Assembly (NCBI GenBank): GCA_964549615.1
Contig: CAZJVP010000076.1
Location: forward strand, 33,802-97,801
Direction of reading: 5' to 3'
From: CAYVLA01 sp964549615 [NCBI: uncultured Thermococci archaeon]
GTDB lineage: Archaea; CAYQAE01; CAYVLA01
DNA length: 64,000 nt
The translations under genes and the position numbers were made by a program. Below the pieces are notes generated by a model, which saw nothing but the letters and a program-made list of their open reading frames with translations, had not been told where the DNA came from and did not search any database. This document shows positions 15,293 to 23,287 of the stretch, in pieces (the stretch's first letter is position 1; the number at the start of each line of letters is the position of its first letter).

Positions 15293-16090
15293 TCACTTGG
15301 AGGGCCGAGAGAACGCAAAGGTGTGGTCGAACTTCTTTAGGTAGGACTCCATCTGCGCGATCCTCTGCTGAAGGGTGCTCTCGGCAGTCTTGTAGTCATC
15401 CGCCTCGACGGTAACCCTGTACCTGGGAGGGCCGATTATCTGAACGGCTATCTTCGTCTCTTTTTCCCCGTCCGTGGGCTTGGCCAGCTCCTTCAAGGCC
15501 TCGCGGATCACTTCGACGCCGTTCGGCTCGAAACACTGGAGGGAGATGTATCCCTCGATTTCGACCTTGTGGAGCTCGATGGTGGAGACTATGATGGGGT
15601 AGAGAGCCTCGATCCAGTCCTTGGAGATCCCTCTCTTCTCCAGAACCTCCTTGCCCCCGGCAACGACTTCCTCGAAGGCTGAGTAAACGTCCGGGTACTC
15701 GGCGAGGAGCTTGTCCACGACCTCGGACTTGGCCTGCTCCGGGGTCTTGCCCAGCTTCTTGCTCGCCAGCTCAAGCAGCTTGAGGGATTTCTGCCTCTGC
15801 TTCCATTGTTGGACCTTGTATCGCTTCTGTTGCTCGGTCGTCCTCTTGAGGGACATGTCGATGTGCCGCTTGGCCACATCGACCCTCGTCACCTTGGCCA
15901 CGACCTTGCGGCCCTCTTTGAAGAAGTCCCTGATGTTCTTTACCCAGTTGGGCGATACCTCCGATATGTGGATGAATCCCTCCTTGTCGCCGTACTCGTC
16001 AAGCGTGAGGAAAGCCCCGAACTTCTCGACCTTCCTCACGGTGCACATCACGACCTCACCCTCCTTGGGCCACTCGCTATCGAAGGACAT
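15293..16090 (-). CDS. eif2a: Translation initiation factor 2 subunit alpha
   Basis: A 265-residue protein. An N-terminal S1 domain (about 8-85: G-E-V-V-M-C-T-V-R-K-V-E-K-F-G-A-F and F-I-H-I-S-E-V-S) is followed by the helical middle domain (R-Y-K-V-Q-Q-W-K-Q-R-Q-K) and the C-terminal alpha/beta domain (VQIIGPPRYRVTVEADDYK). This is the archaeal aIF2-alpha layout and size. The factor binds the gamma subunit and delivers initiator tRNA. It lies in the run eL42-eS27-aIF2-alpha-Nop10. Confidence 0.95.
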   Translation of the reverse strand: MSFDSEWPKEGEVVMCTVRKVEKFGAFLTLDEYGDKEGFIHISEVSPNWVKNIRDFFKEGRKVVAKVTRVDVAKRHIDMSLKRTTEQQKRYKVQQWKQRQKSLKLLELASKKLGKTPEQAKSEVVDKLLAEYPDVYSAFEEVVAGGKEVLEKRGISKDWIEALYPIIVSTIELHKVEIEGYISLQCFEPNGVEVIREALKELAKPTDGEKETKIAVQIIGPPRYRVTVEADDYKTAESTLQQRIAQMESYLKKFDHTFAFSRPSK

Positions 16091-16102
16091 GACCTCTCCC
16101 TC

Positions 16103-16303
16103 CTACTCGAGGACTTCGATTATGCTCGTGCTCACTTTGCCCTTGCCCGAGCGGGGAACCGCGAGCGTGTTCTCGCAGACCACGCACTTCACCAGGCTGG
16201 CCGGAGATCCGAATATCACCTGTTCGTTTCCGCAACTTGAGCACCGCACCCTGAGGAAGCGTGACTTGGGCAGCGGTATGTGCTTCCTTATCCTGTCGTC
16301 CAT
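16103..16303 (-). CDS. rps27e: Small ribosomal subunit protein eS27
   Basis: About 66 residues with a [20 protein letters not shown] zinc knuckle and a second CxxC (C-V-V-C), the fixed pattern of eS27. The ATG at 16303 has GGGTGG seven bases upstream; the ATG at 16309 is too close to that sequence. It is followed 12 bases later by aIF2-alpha. Confidence 0.93.
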   Translation of the reverse strand: MDDRIRKHIPLPKSRFLRVRCSSCGNEQVIFGSPASLVKCVVCENTLAVPRSGKGKVSTSIIEVLE

Positions 16304-16316
16304 TCGCATTCCACCC

Positions 16317-16610
16317 TCAGTCAGTTAGCTCGAGTGCCCTCGCCCTGAACCCGGGCCTGGTCTGGGACTTCTTGCACACCGTGCATGTGAACCTCAGGTC
16401 GTGGCGCTTCGTGGGTTTCTCCCTCTTCTGCTTGGACTTTGGGAAACCGCGCGCTCCCCTCGTCTTGCCGGTGGGTTTGACCTTTCGCCTGAACCTGCGG
16501 TGTCCCTTTCTTAGCTCTCCCCTGGGTTTCTTGCGGGCTCGGGAGATCGAATGCTCCGTGTGCTTCTTGCAGGTCGGACAGTACATGCTTAGCGTCTTCG
16601 GCATCTTCAA
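16317..16610 (-). CDS. rpl44e: Large ribosomal subunit protein eL42 (L44e)
   Basis: About 97 residues. Zinc-ribbon halves are [10 protein letters not shown] near the N-terminus and C-T-V-C-K-K-S near the C-terminus, with a very basic middle. The TTG at 16610 gives M-K-M-P-K-T, matching the usual eL42 start; GTG 16619 and ATG 16604 are alternatives. Its start region touches the stop of the GINS gene, so translation is coupled. Confidence 0.93.
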   Translation of the reverse strand: MKMPKTLSMYCPTCKKHTEHSISRARKKPRGELRKGHRRFRRKVKPTGKTRGARGFPKSKQKREKPTKRHDLRFTCTVCKKSQTRPGFRARALELTD

Positions 16611-16611
16611 C

Positions 16612-17265
16612 CTACTCACCTGCGGGCCTAACCCTTTCTGCCACCTTCCTTCCGAGCAGGATCTCCGATACCTCGCCTGGCAATGCGACGATGTCCTCCC
16701 CTGCGAAGGGACCGTAGGTCTTGAGATCCCGAGCCACGAATGATGGGAACTCCCTTACGATCCTGAGGATCTCGTTGCGTTCCGGCCGGCGGGGCTTAGC
16801 AGCCTCCCTCGGCACGTCTCGGGCTTGGACGGGTTCCGTCTCCGCCGGGCGTACCGCGGGCATCTGCGCCGATTCGGGAATGCTCCCTACCGGGGAAGTT
16901 GCCCCCGGTAGTTCCCCTGAAGGTCTATAAAATCTTTTCTCATAAGACTCGATGACCTGTCTGAGGTCCTGTAAGAGTTTCCGCTCTGGCGCCGTCAGGC
17001 CGGTGGGGACGCGGCCTTCCGTGGCTTGGGCGGCGAGCTTGCTTACTCGAACCTGCATCATCTGCGTTAGGAAGGCCTTCAGCTTCTCCTTCTCGGCCAG
17101 CATCAACGATCTGCGTGGTTCATCTTGGCCCGAGCGTGCAATGGATTCCTCAACCAGCTCGATTGTTTTCGCTAGGTCCGCGAGAAAGCCCTCGGGCAGT
17201 TCCTGCAGATCGACCGAGAGCACCTCCCTCAGCCAGGCCTCCTTGGCCGCCTGATAGGTTATCAA
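16612..17265 (-). CDS. GINS complex subunit (Gins15/51, Sld5/Psf1 family)
   Basis: A 217-residue protein. A helical A-domain covers about 1-110 and a Pro/Glu-rich linker about 115-155. The C-terminal B-domain is recognised by KTYGPFAGEDIVALPGEVSE and ILLGRKVAERV. The A-then-B order is that of the Sld5/Psf1-type subunit. GINS binds MCM and Cdc45/GAN at the fork. The TTG at 17265 begins exactly where the TATA box at 17289-17297 predicts transcription, so it looks leaderless. It lies between PCNA and eL42, a known archaeal replication-translation gene order. Confidence 0.85.
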   Translation of the reverse strand: MITYQAAKEAWLREVLSVDLQELPEGFLADLAKTIELVEESIARSGQDEPRRSLMLAEKEKLKAFLTQMMQVRVSKLAAQATEGRVPTGLTAPERKLLQDLRQVIESYEKRFYRPSGELPGATSPVGSIPESAQMPAVRPAETEPVQARDVPREAAKPRRPERNEILRIVREFPSFVARDLKTYGPFAGEDIVALPGEVSEILLGRKVAERVRPAGE

Positions 17266-17288
17266 CGCTAGCCCGGTAGCTCGGCCCG

Positions 17289-17297
17289 TATAAAATA
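17289..17297 (-). promoter_or_regulatory. TATA box for the GINS-eL42-eS27-aIF2-alpha-Nop10 run
   Basis: The minus strand reads TATTTTATA. The predicted start is at about 17267, two bases before the TTG start of the GINS gene. It is an internal promoter inside the larger replication cluster. Confidence 0.55.
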
Positions 17298-17320
17298 TTA
17301 CCGCGAGGGCTCAGCCCAGC

Positions 17321-18067
17321 CTAGTCCTCGACCCGAGGTGCCAGGAGGAACGCCAGCCTTCCGCCCTCCAGAGGAACGGTCAATCTCAGAGGCAGGTCCT
17401 GGCCCCACTCCAGTTCAACGATGTCCGTGGCCTCCGCCGCCTTGAGCATGTTCTGGATGTAAGAGATGATGTATATCGCCCGGCACTCCTTCTTGACCTC
17501 CATGTGTGCTATGCCCTCGCTCTGCTTGTTCAGGCGGACGTTTACGCTCTCCACGTCGCTCTCCCCCTCCAGTCGCAGGAAGTCCGGCGTCGCCCTGAGC
17601 GTCACGTGGTCTCCTACGATTCCCACATCTTTCAGTGCCTCGGAGAGAACCCCGGCCTCCATCCGGACCGTGGCGGTGAAGGGGATCTGCGGGGTGGGCG
17701 CTGCGCTTTCGCCAAGGTCAAGAAGCGGAATGCTGAACGTGGTGACGGAAATGCCCTCGAACGTGAGGACGAACCTGTTGGTCTGCTCGTCCAGCGCCAT
17801 CCTGAGCCGGTCTCCGGGCCGCGCCCTTCGAAGCATCTTATTCATGTCCTCGAGGTTTAGGCCGATGTTCCTTGTCGCATCCACCTTGTAGGTCTCGAAG
17901 GACTCGGCGGCAAGCTCGAAGTCGACCATCGATATCCTTGCGGGATCCATCGAGTTGAACCTAACCTTGGCCGGACTCACGCAGAATATGCCCTCTTCGA
18001 TCAACGTGGAGATGGCATCGATGCATCTCTTCCAAACGGCAGCTTGAGACAGAGTCGCCTCGAACAT
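17321..18067 (-). CDS. pcn: DNA polymerase sliding clamp (PCNA)
   Basis: A 248-residue clamp subunit with the two-domain PCNA fold. Recognisable parts are FNSMDPARISMVDFEL near the centre loop, LNLEDMNKMLRRARPGDRL, the interdomain region, and the C-terminal PLRLTVPLEGGRLAFLLAPRVED. The ATG at 18067 gives M-F-E-A-T-L-S with AAGGGTG upstream; the TTG at 18076 is less likely. It is the processivity factor for polymerase, ligase and FEN1. It is encoded between a small OB-fold protein and the GINS subunit. Confidence 0.95.
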   Translation of the reverse strand: MFEATLSQAAVWKRCIDAISTLIEEGIFCVSPAKVRFNSMDPARISMVDFELAAESFETYKVDATRNIGLNLEDMNKMLRRARPGDRLRMALDEQTNRFVLTFEGISVTTFSIPLLDLGESAAPTPQIPFTATVRMEAGVLSEALKDVGIVGDHVTLRATPDFLRLEGESDVESVNVRLNKQSEGIAHMEVKKECRAIYIISYIQNMLKAAEATDIVELEWGQDLPLRLTVPLEGGRLAFLLAPRVED

Positions 18068-18091
18068 TCGCAACACCCTTGACGAAGAGAA

Positions 18092-18394
18092 TCAACCCAG
18101 CAGCTGTCTGACGCTCCTGTGCAGATCCAAGTCCAACTTGTCCATGTCCTGGATGATTTCCCCTTGCAGCACCGCCTCAGGATCCTTAAAAATCCTTCCG
18201 ATCACGCGCACGCGCTGGCCCTCTCTTATGGAGGAAAGCTTCTCCGGGTCGGCCATGACTTGTATCTGGCCCTCCCCATCGTCCAGGGTGAAGCATCCCT
18301 CCCGAAGCTCAAGCGCGGTGCCGAGTATGCGTACCATGACGTCTTGGTCCTTGATTTCTCGGATCCTCCTCTCGACCGCTGGCTGTCGTTTCAT
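18092..18394 (-). CDS. Small OB-fold protein, RPA-like
   Basis: About 100 residues. A five-strand OB pattern is visible: DQDVMVRILGTALELREGCFTLDDGEGQIQV, then the R-E-G-Q-R-V-R-V-I-G-R-I turn and strand, and a C-terminal helix. It resembles short archaeal RPA-related or Stn1-like OB proteins. The ATG at 18394 has GGAGAGA upstream and follows a TATA box at 18434-18441. It is the first gene of the PCNA/GINS cluster, so a single-strand DNA or fork role is likely but not shown. I split the stretch into shorter pieces only for reading. Confidence 0.65.
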   Translation of the reverse strand: MKRQPAVERRIREIKDQDVMVRILGTALELREGCFTLDDGEGQIQVMADPEKLSSIREGQRVRVIGRIFKDPEAVLQGEIIQDMDKLDLDLHRSVRQLLG

Positions 18395-18433
18395 TCTCTC
18401 CAATATGGGTCTTGGAAGAGGCGATGGCGCTGG

Positions 18434-18441
18434 TTTATATC
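18434..18441 (-). promoter_or_regulatory. TATA box for the OB-fold/PCNA cluster
   Basis: The minus strand reads GATATAAA within GTTATAGATATAAAC. The predicted transcription start is near 18411, giving a leader of about 17 bases. Confidence 0.5.
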
Positions 18442-18480
18442 TATAACGGAGGCCGGCCGGGTCGGATCGCCGGGCATGAC

Positions 18481-19608
18481 CTAGAGGCACATCCCGATTC
18501 TCATGTTCTCCAACTCGCCCTCATCAACGGTGATTCCCAGCCCGGGGCGATCCGGGACGTCGACATGCGCGCCCTCGACCCTGATGCCATCCGCTAGGAG
18601 GGTCGACAAAAACTGCGGCCCGTTCGTGTCGACGGGCAGCGCCATCGGGAGCGTGGAGAAGACGTGCACAGACGCTGCTAGCCCCACGCCGGTCTCCGTC
18701 ATGCCGCTGCCCAGGACCTGGATGCCTGCCGACTCGGCGAGGGTGGCGATCTTCTGCGTCCCCAGTATCCCGGACTTGGCGATCTTCAGCACAACCATGT
18801 CGCCCGCATTCATCGTTATGACCCTCAACATGTCGTAATGGGTGAAGACCGACTCATCGACGGCGATGGGGATCGAGCTTATGGCTGATGTCCTCTGGAG
18901 GCCCAAGTAGTCGTAGGTTGGCACCGGCTGCTCGAGACAGACGATGTTCGCAAGGTCGCCTATGAGGGCCAGGAGCCGTCGCAAGGTCGAAGCGTCGTAC
19001 GCCTGGTTAGCATCTGCCCAGATCCGCGCCTTCCCCGCTGCTTCCGAGAGGCATCTCAGTCTATCCGCATCGAGATCCGGCTTGCCCGATATTTTGATCT
19101 TGAAGCAGGTGTACCCCTTCCTCCTTGCCGACCTTGCGCGCCTGGCAAGCGCCTCGACATCACCTGACACCATGTAGCACAGCTCAAGCTTGTCGGTGAG
19201 GCGGCCTCCCAAGATCCTGTGGAGAGGAAGGCCGGATTCCTTGCCGAGGATGTCGAAGAGCGCCTGCTCGACCGCGGATACTGCGAAAGGCTGGCTTGCG
19301 CTGACGGAAGGCGTAATCGAGGAATCGATCTTTGACCTGATCGACCTAACGGAGGAGCAGTCCTCGCGCAGGAGGATCGGCGCGATGTGGTTCTTGAGGG
19401 TCGAGCAGACAGTCTCCATCGTCTCGTAGCTCCAGGTGGGGTTTGGCCTTGACTCGCCCCAACCGGTCTCGCCGTCGGAGGTGGTGAGCTTCAGGTAGAC
19501 GTGCTGCCCAGGCTTGCCGGGCCCGCCCACGAATCCGCGCGAAAGGAGAAAGGGCTCGCGAAACGGTATCTCGACGGGGAAGATCTCGACGCTCGTGATC
19601 TTTGTCAT
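18481..19608 (-). CDS. Enolase-superfamily enzyme, muconate-lactonizing (MLE) subgroup
   Basis: A 375-residue enzyme. The N-terminal capping domain begins M-T-K-I-T-S-V-E-I-F-P. The barrel has the K-x-K motif (FKIKISG), metal ligands D in WADANQAYD, E in CLEQPVP and D/E in AVDESVF, and the second acid/base Lys in LKIAKSG. This is the MLE subgroup layout (muconate cycloisomerase, o-succinylbenzoate synthase, dipeptide epimerase). No menaquinone or peptidoglycan genes are nearby, so the substrate is open. The ATG at 19608 fits the family start and the promoter; the open frame beyond it reads as junk. Confidence 0.85.
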   Translation of the reverse strand: MTKITSVEIFPVEIPFREPFLLSRGFVGGPGKPGQHVYLKLTTSDGETGWGESRPNPTWSYETMETVCSTLKNHIAPILLREDCSSVRSIRSKIDSSITPSVSASQPFAVSAVEQALFDILGKESGLPLHRILGGRLTDKLELCYMVSGDVEALARRARSARRKGYTCFKIKISGKPDLDADRLRCLSEAAGKARIWADANQAYDASTLRRLLALIGDLANIVCLEQPVPTYDYLGLQRTSAISSIPIAVDESVFTHYDMLRVITMNAGDMVVLKIAKSGILGTQKIATLAESAGIQVLGSGMTETGVGLAASVHVFSTLPMALPVDTNGPQFLSTLLADGIRVEGAHVDVPDRPGLGITVDEGELENMRIGMCL

Positions 19609-19635
19609 GGGCCCTCTTGGATCGGAAGAGTTCTG

Positions 19636-19645
19636 AAAAGTATTT
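19636..19645 (-). promoter_or_regulatory. TATA-like box for the enolase-superfamily gene
   Basis: The minus strand reads AAATACTTTT. The predicted start is near 19615, just before the ATG at 19608. Confidence 0.4.
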
Positions 19646-19699
19646 CCCGAGGTCGTCGTGGGAACGGAGGGAAAAAAGAAAGAGGAGATATGAGGGGTT

Positions 19700-21172
19700 C
19701 TACCGCGCGATCTTGCGGGTGGCTGCAAGGAGCCCGAATGCTGCTAGGGGCAGGATGGCGCCCTCGATTATGGGGATCACTGCCACGTTGCCCATGGTGT
19801 TGTAGCCTCTCGGCCAGATCATGTTGTTCGCGTTGTACGCCCCGCCCGCCGTGAAGCAGTAGACGACGGTATCCTCGGAGCAGACGAACGCCCACTCGAC
19901 CTTGCCGTCGCCATCGAAGTCTCCCATTATCTGCTTGACATCGCCCGGGCCCCACAACGGCGCACCGACCGTGGGGTCCACTGGTATGTTCGGGTTAACC
20001 CAGAGTTGGTCCCATGCGTACTCGATGCTACCCTTCGAGTCTATCGAGAAGATCAGCGTCGTCGCCCTGCCGCCGACAACGTCCATCTTTCCGTCGCCGG
20101 TGAAGTCACCGATCAGCGAGGTGAAGGCGATCGCTGGGGCCGTCCACTTCTTCTTTCCATTGTAGTCCAGACAGTAGAGGTGAAGGGCCAGACCTGTTGG
20201 TCCGATGCCCACGTCAGAGACGAAGACCTCAAGGAACCCATCGCCATCGATGTCCCCGATGGACGGGCTCTCCGAAGCCCAGCCCGTCATCGCGGCGGTG
20301 GGGTCCAGGCTGAAAGTCCATTTCTCGGTTCCAAAGAAAGTAAGGCAGTATAGCTTGAGCTCGTCTGGCACCATAACTAGGATCTCGTACTCGCCGTCCT
20401 TGTCGATGTCGCCAACCGCTGCGGTCGATTGCCCGGGCTTGTTGCCGAAATTGAAGCGCCATTTCTCAACCCCGGAGCTGGTCAAGCAGTAGATCATCTT
20501 TCCGTTCTGGCACGGGATCAGGATCTCAACCTCGCCGTCCTTGTCGACGTCCCATGCGGTGGGCCCACTGTTCGTGCCTTCAGCCATCTGGAACCTCCAC
20601 TTCTCGCGGCCGTCGTGGCTGAGGACGTAGAGCCAGCCAACGCCCCCTGTTGCGAAGATTACCTCCTTCTTGCCGTCACCATCGATGTCAAAGATCGTCG
20701 GGCTGTTGTCCGAGCCTGCCTCAGGGGTGAACTGCCACTTGAGCTGGGGCCTGCCCCCGATAACGTTGAAACAGTGCACCCAGTTGTTCCTGCCTATGGC
20801 GACAACCTCGAGCTTCCCGTCGCCGTCCAAGTCATCTATCGCCGGGACACACATTGGGTCGCCAGGAAGGTTGTCCTTGTCGGGCGGGGGATAGATCCAC
20901 TGGATCGCACCCGTCTTCCCGCTCAGGCAGACCAGCCTGTCGGTCATCTGCTGGAGGCCCTTTCTCCTGCAGAGGAGGATATCAACCGTTCCGTCGCCGT
21001 CGATGTCAGCGTAGTTCATCCCACCGAGAACGCTCTCGTACAGGCCCGTCTGGGCTGTCACGTTCGAAGCCCATTTTAGTGTGAGGCGCTTCTGCGCGTA
21101 TGCGCTTGTCGCTAGAGACACTGCGGCTAGAACCACAACTAGAGAGTACTTGAGGGCCGTTTTCACGCCCAC
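19700..21172 (-). CDS. Secreted FG-GAP/VCBS beta-propeller protein with C-terminal anchor
   Basis: A 490-residue protein. A signal peptide (about 1-26, ending A-Y-A-Q) is followed by at least seven calcium-binding D-x-D-G-D-G-x repeats (DIDGDGTVDI, DLDGDGKLEV, DIDGDGKKEV, DVDKDGEVEI, DIDKDGEYEI, DIDGDGFLEV, DFTGDGKMDV, DFDGDGKVEW). These are interleaved with PQQ-like strands ending K-W-x-F. The C-terminus has one hydrophobic helix followed by ATRKIAR, which could be a membrane anchor or sortase-type signal. The start is GTG 21172 or 21166; GGAGGTTT precedes both and the second has the better spacing. Extracellular; ligand unknown. Confidence 0.85.
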   Translation of the reverse strand: MGVKTALKYSLVVVLAAVSLATSAYAQKRLTLKWASNVTAQTGLYESVLGGMNYADIDGDGTVDILLCRRKGLQQMTDRLVCLSGKTGAIQWIYPPPDKDNLPGDPMCVPAIDDLDGDGKLEVVAIGRNNWVHCFNVIGGRPQLKWQFTPEAGSDNSPTIFDIDGDGKKEVIFATGGVGWLYVLSHDGREKWRFQMAEGTNSGPTAWDVDKDGEVEILIPCQNGKMIYCLTSSGVEKWRFNFGNKPGQSTAAVGDIDKDGEYEILVMVPDELKLYCLTFFGTEKWTFSLDPTAAMTGWASESPSIGDIDGDGFLEVFVSDVGIGPTGLALHLYCLDYNGKKKWTAPAIAFTSLIGDFTGDGKMDVVGGRATTLIFSIDSKGSIEYAWDQLWVNPNIPVDPTVGAPLWGPGDVKQIMGDFDGDGKVEWAFVCSEDTVVYCFTAGGAYNANNMIWPRGYNTMGNVAVIPIIEGAILPLAAFGLLAATRKIAR

Positions 21173-21201
21173 AAACCTCCGCGTTCTGCATGCCGTATGA
21201 A

Positions 21202-21209
21202 GATAAAAA
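21202..21209 (-). promoter_or_regulatory. TATA box for the FG-GAP protein gene
   Basis: The minus strand reads TTTTTATC. The predicted start at about 21180 leaves a short leader that holds the GGAGGTTT ribosome-binding site. Confidence 0.45.
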
Positions 21210-21293
21210 GATTATGGCAACCAACCAACCAAGCAGGTGAGGCTGTTGCATTGGCTGGGGGTCGCGGCCTGCCGTTGACTACCTAGGCACCGG

Positions 21294-21725
21294 CTAGATC
21301 GCCGGGTCTTTGCGGGAGGCGGGGGGCTTGCCGGTCATCCTTGCCTCGAGGTTGCAAAAATAGGTATAGAGGCCTTCGATGTGGGAGATCTCGCCCATGG
21401 TGGCTTTCTGTATCCTCCTCCTGTATTCCAGGTCGGGCGCGATGCCCAGCGACCTAGCAGCCGCCTCGGCCGCGCGGGCGATCTCTCTGCCCTCGCGGTC
21501 GTAGTCCGTGAGGATGACCACCTTGCTGCAGATAGGCAGGAGTCCGAAGAGCGGCTTCGTGCTCGCCTGAATGATGGGGGCTCTGATGCCGAGCCTCCTA
21601 AGTGCGCTGGTATCCCTGGGCCCTTCGACCAGTATCGACGTATCCAGCGGCAGCGATCTTAGATCCTCAAGTATCTCGCAGAGGTCTTGGTAGATAGCTT
21701 CCTTGGGTTGCAACGGAAGGCTCAT
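21294..21725 (-). CDS. Toprim-domain protein
   Basis: About 143 residues. It has ILVEGPRDTSALRRLG (Toprim Glu motif) and VVILTDYDREGREIAR (Asp-x-Asp motif), the metal-binding pair of Toprim domains in primases, topoisomerases and RNase M5-like nucleases. It contains little beyond the Toprim fold, as in the small stand-alone archaeal Toprim proteins. The ATG at 21725 is used; a TATA-like AAATTTATG at about 21738-21746 would place transcription near or slightly after it, so the TTG at 21713 is an alternative. Confidence 0.75.
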   Translation of the reverse strand: MSLPLQPKEAIYQDLCEILEDLRSLPLDTSILVEGPRDTSALRRLGIRAPIIQASTKPLFGLLPICSKVVILTDYDREGREIARAAEAAARSLGIAPDLEYRRRIQKATMGEISHIEGLYTYFCNLEARMTGKPPASRKDPAI

Positions 21726-21777
21726 TGGGGGCCTAGGCATAAATTTGGTTTTCCCGGACTTTCGGAACGACCTTGCT

Positions 21778-22230
21778 TTACATGGCGGAATCCCGGCGTT
21801 CCGATCCAAGCTGGATCCTCCGGGTGGTTCCCGTCCTCGTCTCAGTCACCACTCCGCTTTCCATGAGCTGCTTCACCCGGCTGGCAACGATCCTCCTGGA
21901 TGCCTTGCCCCTTTCTTGTCTGATGTCCCGGGTGAGCTCGGAGATATTCCTCGGCCCTTTCCTCGCGAGAGATAGTATGATGTCCTTTGCGAGCTGGTCT
22001 TTGGAGATCCACGCGTCCTGGGTGGCCCTCCTGAAGCTTGAGATGTAGGAAAGGAGATGCGAGACCTCGTCGTAGAAGCGGATGCTTCCTCTGAAGAAGG
22101 CGAAGAGACCCCGCACCTCGTCCATCTGGGATTCTTGGGATGCAAGAAGGCTCTCGATCTTTTCGAGCCTGTCCTCTAGCCTGCCTAGCTGCTCTTCGAG
22201 CCTTCTGAGTCGCTGGTCACCTGAGGCCAC
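21778..22230 (-). CDS. Coiled-coil and winged-helix protein
   Basis: A 150-residue protein. The first 35 residues form a strong heptad coiled coil (LRRLEEQLGRLEDRLEKIES). A middle helix region follows, then a winged-helix-like segment (I-I-L-S-L-A-R-K-G-P-R-N-I-S-E-L-T-R-D-I through RRIVASRVKQLMESGVVTETRTG). This suggests a dimeric DNA-binding regulator. It is the last of three overlapping small genes (22728 to 21778). I do not recognise the family by name. Confidence 0.6.
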   Translation of the reverse strand: MASGDQRLRRLEEQLGRLEDRLEKIESLLASQESQMDEVRGLFAFFRGSIRFYDEVSHLLSYISSFRRATQDAWISKDQLAKDIILSLARKGPRNISELTRDIRQERGKASRRIVASRVKQLMESGVVTETRTGTTRRIQLGSERRDSAM

Positions 22231-22474
22231 GGCCCCTCACGATCTCCCTCAGGTGAATCTGGCCGGATCTATAGGCTTTGGAAAGCTCCCTTACGGCCTG
22301 GGCCGGGAGATTCTCTTCGACGAGCGCGCGTCTGAAGGCCTTGGCGGAGGCCTCTCGCTGAGTGAGGTACAGCGCGCCCACCTTGCCTGCTTCAAGCGCC
22401 AGGCCCAGCGCAGCTCCTGCCAGGGAGGCTCCTCGGCGCAAGCGAGAAACGCTCGACATGCTGAAGCTCTTCAT
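22217..22474 (-). CDS. Small unknown protein
   Basis: 85 residues. The basic N-terminus is followed by a Gly/Ala-rich helix (GASLAGAALGLALEAGKVGALYL), possibly amphipathic or membrane-associated, then a charged helical part. Its start overlaps the stop of the upstream small gene by 4 bp, and its end overlaps the coiled-coil regulator by 14 bp, so the three are one translationally coupled unit. No known family is recognised. Confidence 0.5.
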   Translation of the reverse strand: MKSFSMSSVSRLRRGASLAGAALGLALEAGKVGALYLTQREASAKAFRRALVEENLPAQAVRELSKAYRSGQIHLREIVRGRGLR

Positions 22475-22728
22475 TCGTTCTTTCGTCCCAGTCCTTGGAA
22501 GATCTTCCTGAAGTCGATCACCAGCCCCTTGGACATCTCGAGGGCTTCCTTCTGCTCTATTCCGTTCTCGACCAACGTCTTGTAGAAGGTCGCAATCGAC
22601 TTGGCCATCGTCGCGGCGGTCTCCGGCGAGTAGACGGCGTCAATCAGGTCCTTAATCAGCCCTGGAACCTCGCTTCGCAGCGCCGAGAAGATCTCGGCGA
22701 TCTCCTGTGCGTCCTTCCTTTCGGTCAA
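22471..22728 (-). CDS. Small helical unknown protein
   Basis: 85 residues, acidic and helical throughout (EIAEIFSALRSEVPGLIKDL, T-M-A-K-S-I-A-T-F-Y-K-T-L). It reads like a soluble three-helix protein. It is the first gene of a tight three-gene unit ending with the coiled-coil/winged-helix protein. The family is not recognised; conservation in relatives would be needed to assign a role. Confidence 0.5.
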   Translation of the reverse strand: MTERKDAQEIAEIFSALRSEVPGLIKDLIDAVYSPETAATMAKSIATFYKTLVENGIEQKEALEMSKGLVIDFRKIFQGLGRKNE

Positions 22729-22854
22729 CTCTCTCTCCTCAATTCGTCGCTGGATCCGTTACAGCTGTGCACTTGATAAAACGTTGTTGGCCAGAAGTGG
22801 TCAGGCCGACCGCATTTGATGGCGCCGGGCTTCGAGGCGGGCCAAGGGCTCTCC

Positions 22855-23199
22855 CTAGCCGTAAGCGGCACTCTCGGTTTGATCCTTTGGCCCTGCCTGG
22901 ACCATCCTGGGACTGGGCATCGTTATCTCGCCGAACCGCGACTCGTACCTCTTCAGGTTCTCTGACATCGCATTGCAGAGCGCCTTGAAGTGTGCCGGCG
23001 TAAGCACTACCTCCGCGACAACGTCCTTGCTCTGGCTGATCCCTCCGCCCGGAGCCGGCTGGGTCATCCATGTATCGAAGAACGTTACCCTGAACTCCGT
23101 CGCCGAATGGTTGACCATGGCGTCGGTGGAAAACACGGCGTTCTTGTCCCTCTTGATGTTTGCTTGGAGCTTCTTTTCCTTGTCCACGTCGTGGCTCAA
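22855..23199 (-). CDS. DUF3467 family protein
   Basis: About 114 residues. The core reads M-V-N-H-S-A-T-E-F-R-V-T-F-F-D-T, then VVLTPAHFKALCNAMSENLKRYE and F-G-E-I. The 'YxNxxxVxHSxxEFxxDF ... SPxHAKxLxxxLxxNIxxYE' arrangement is that of DUF3467, a small family of unknown function. The start is uncertain: TTG 23199 or GTG 23187. A weak TATA box at about 23234-23240 fits both. The longer open frame upstream looks non-coding. Confidence 0.7.
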   Translation of the reverse strand: MSHDVDKEKKLQANIKRDKNAVFSTDAMVNHSATEFRVTFFDTWMTQPAPGGGISQSKDVVAEVVLTPAHFKALCNAMSENLKRYESRFGEITMPSPRMVQAGPKDQTESAAYG

Positions 23200-23287
23200 A
23201 CCAACATCGCCCCAGACGGCGGTGGCCTTCTTGCTTATTAGTCTTTGGAGAGTCCCGTCCCGTCCCGAGCCGTCGGCCCGGGCGAGC

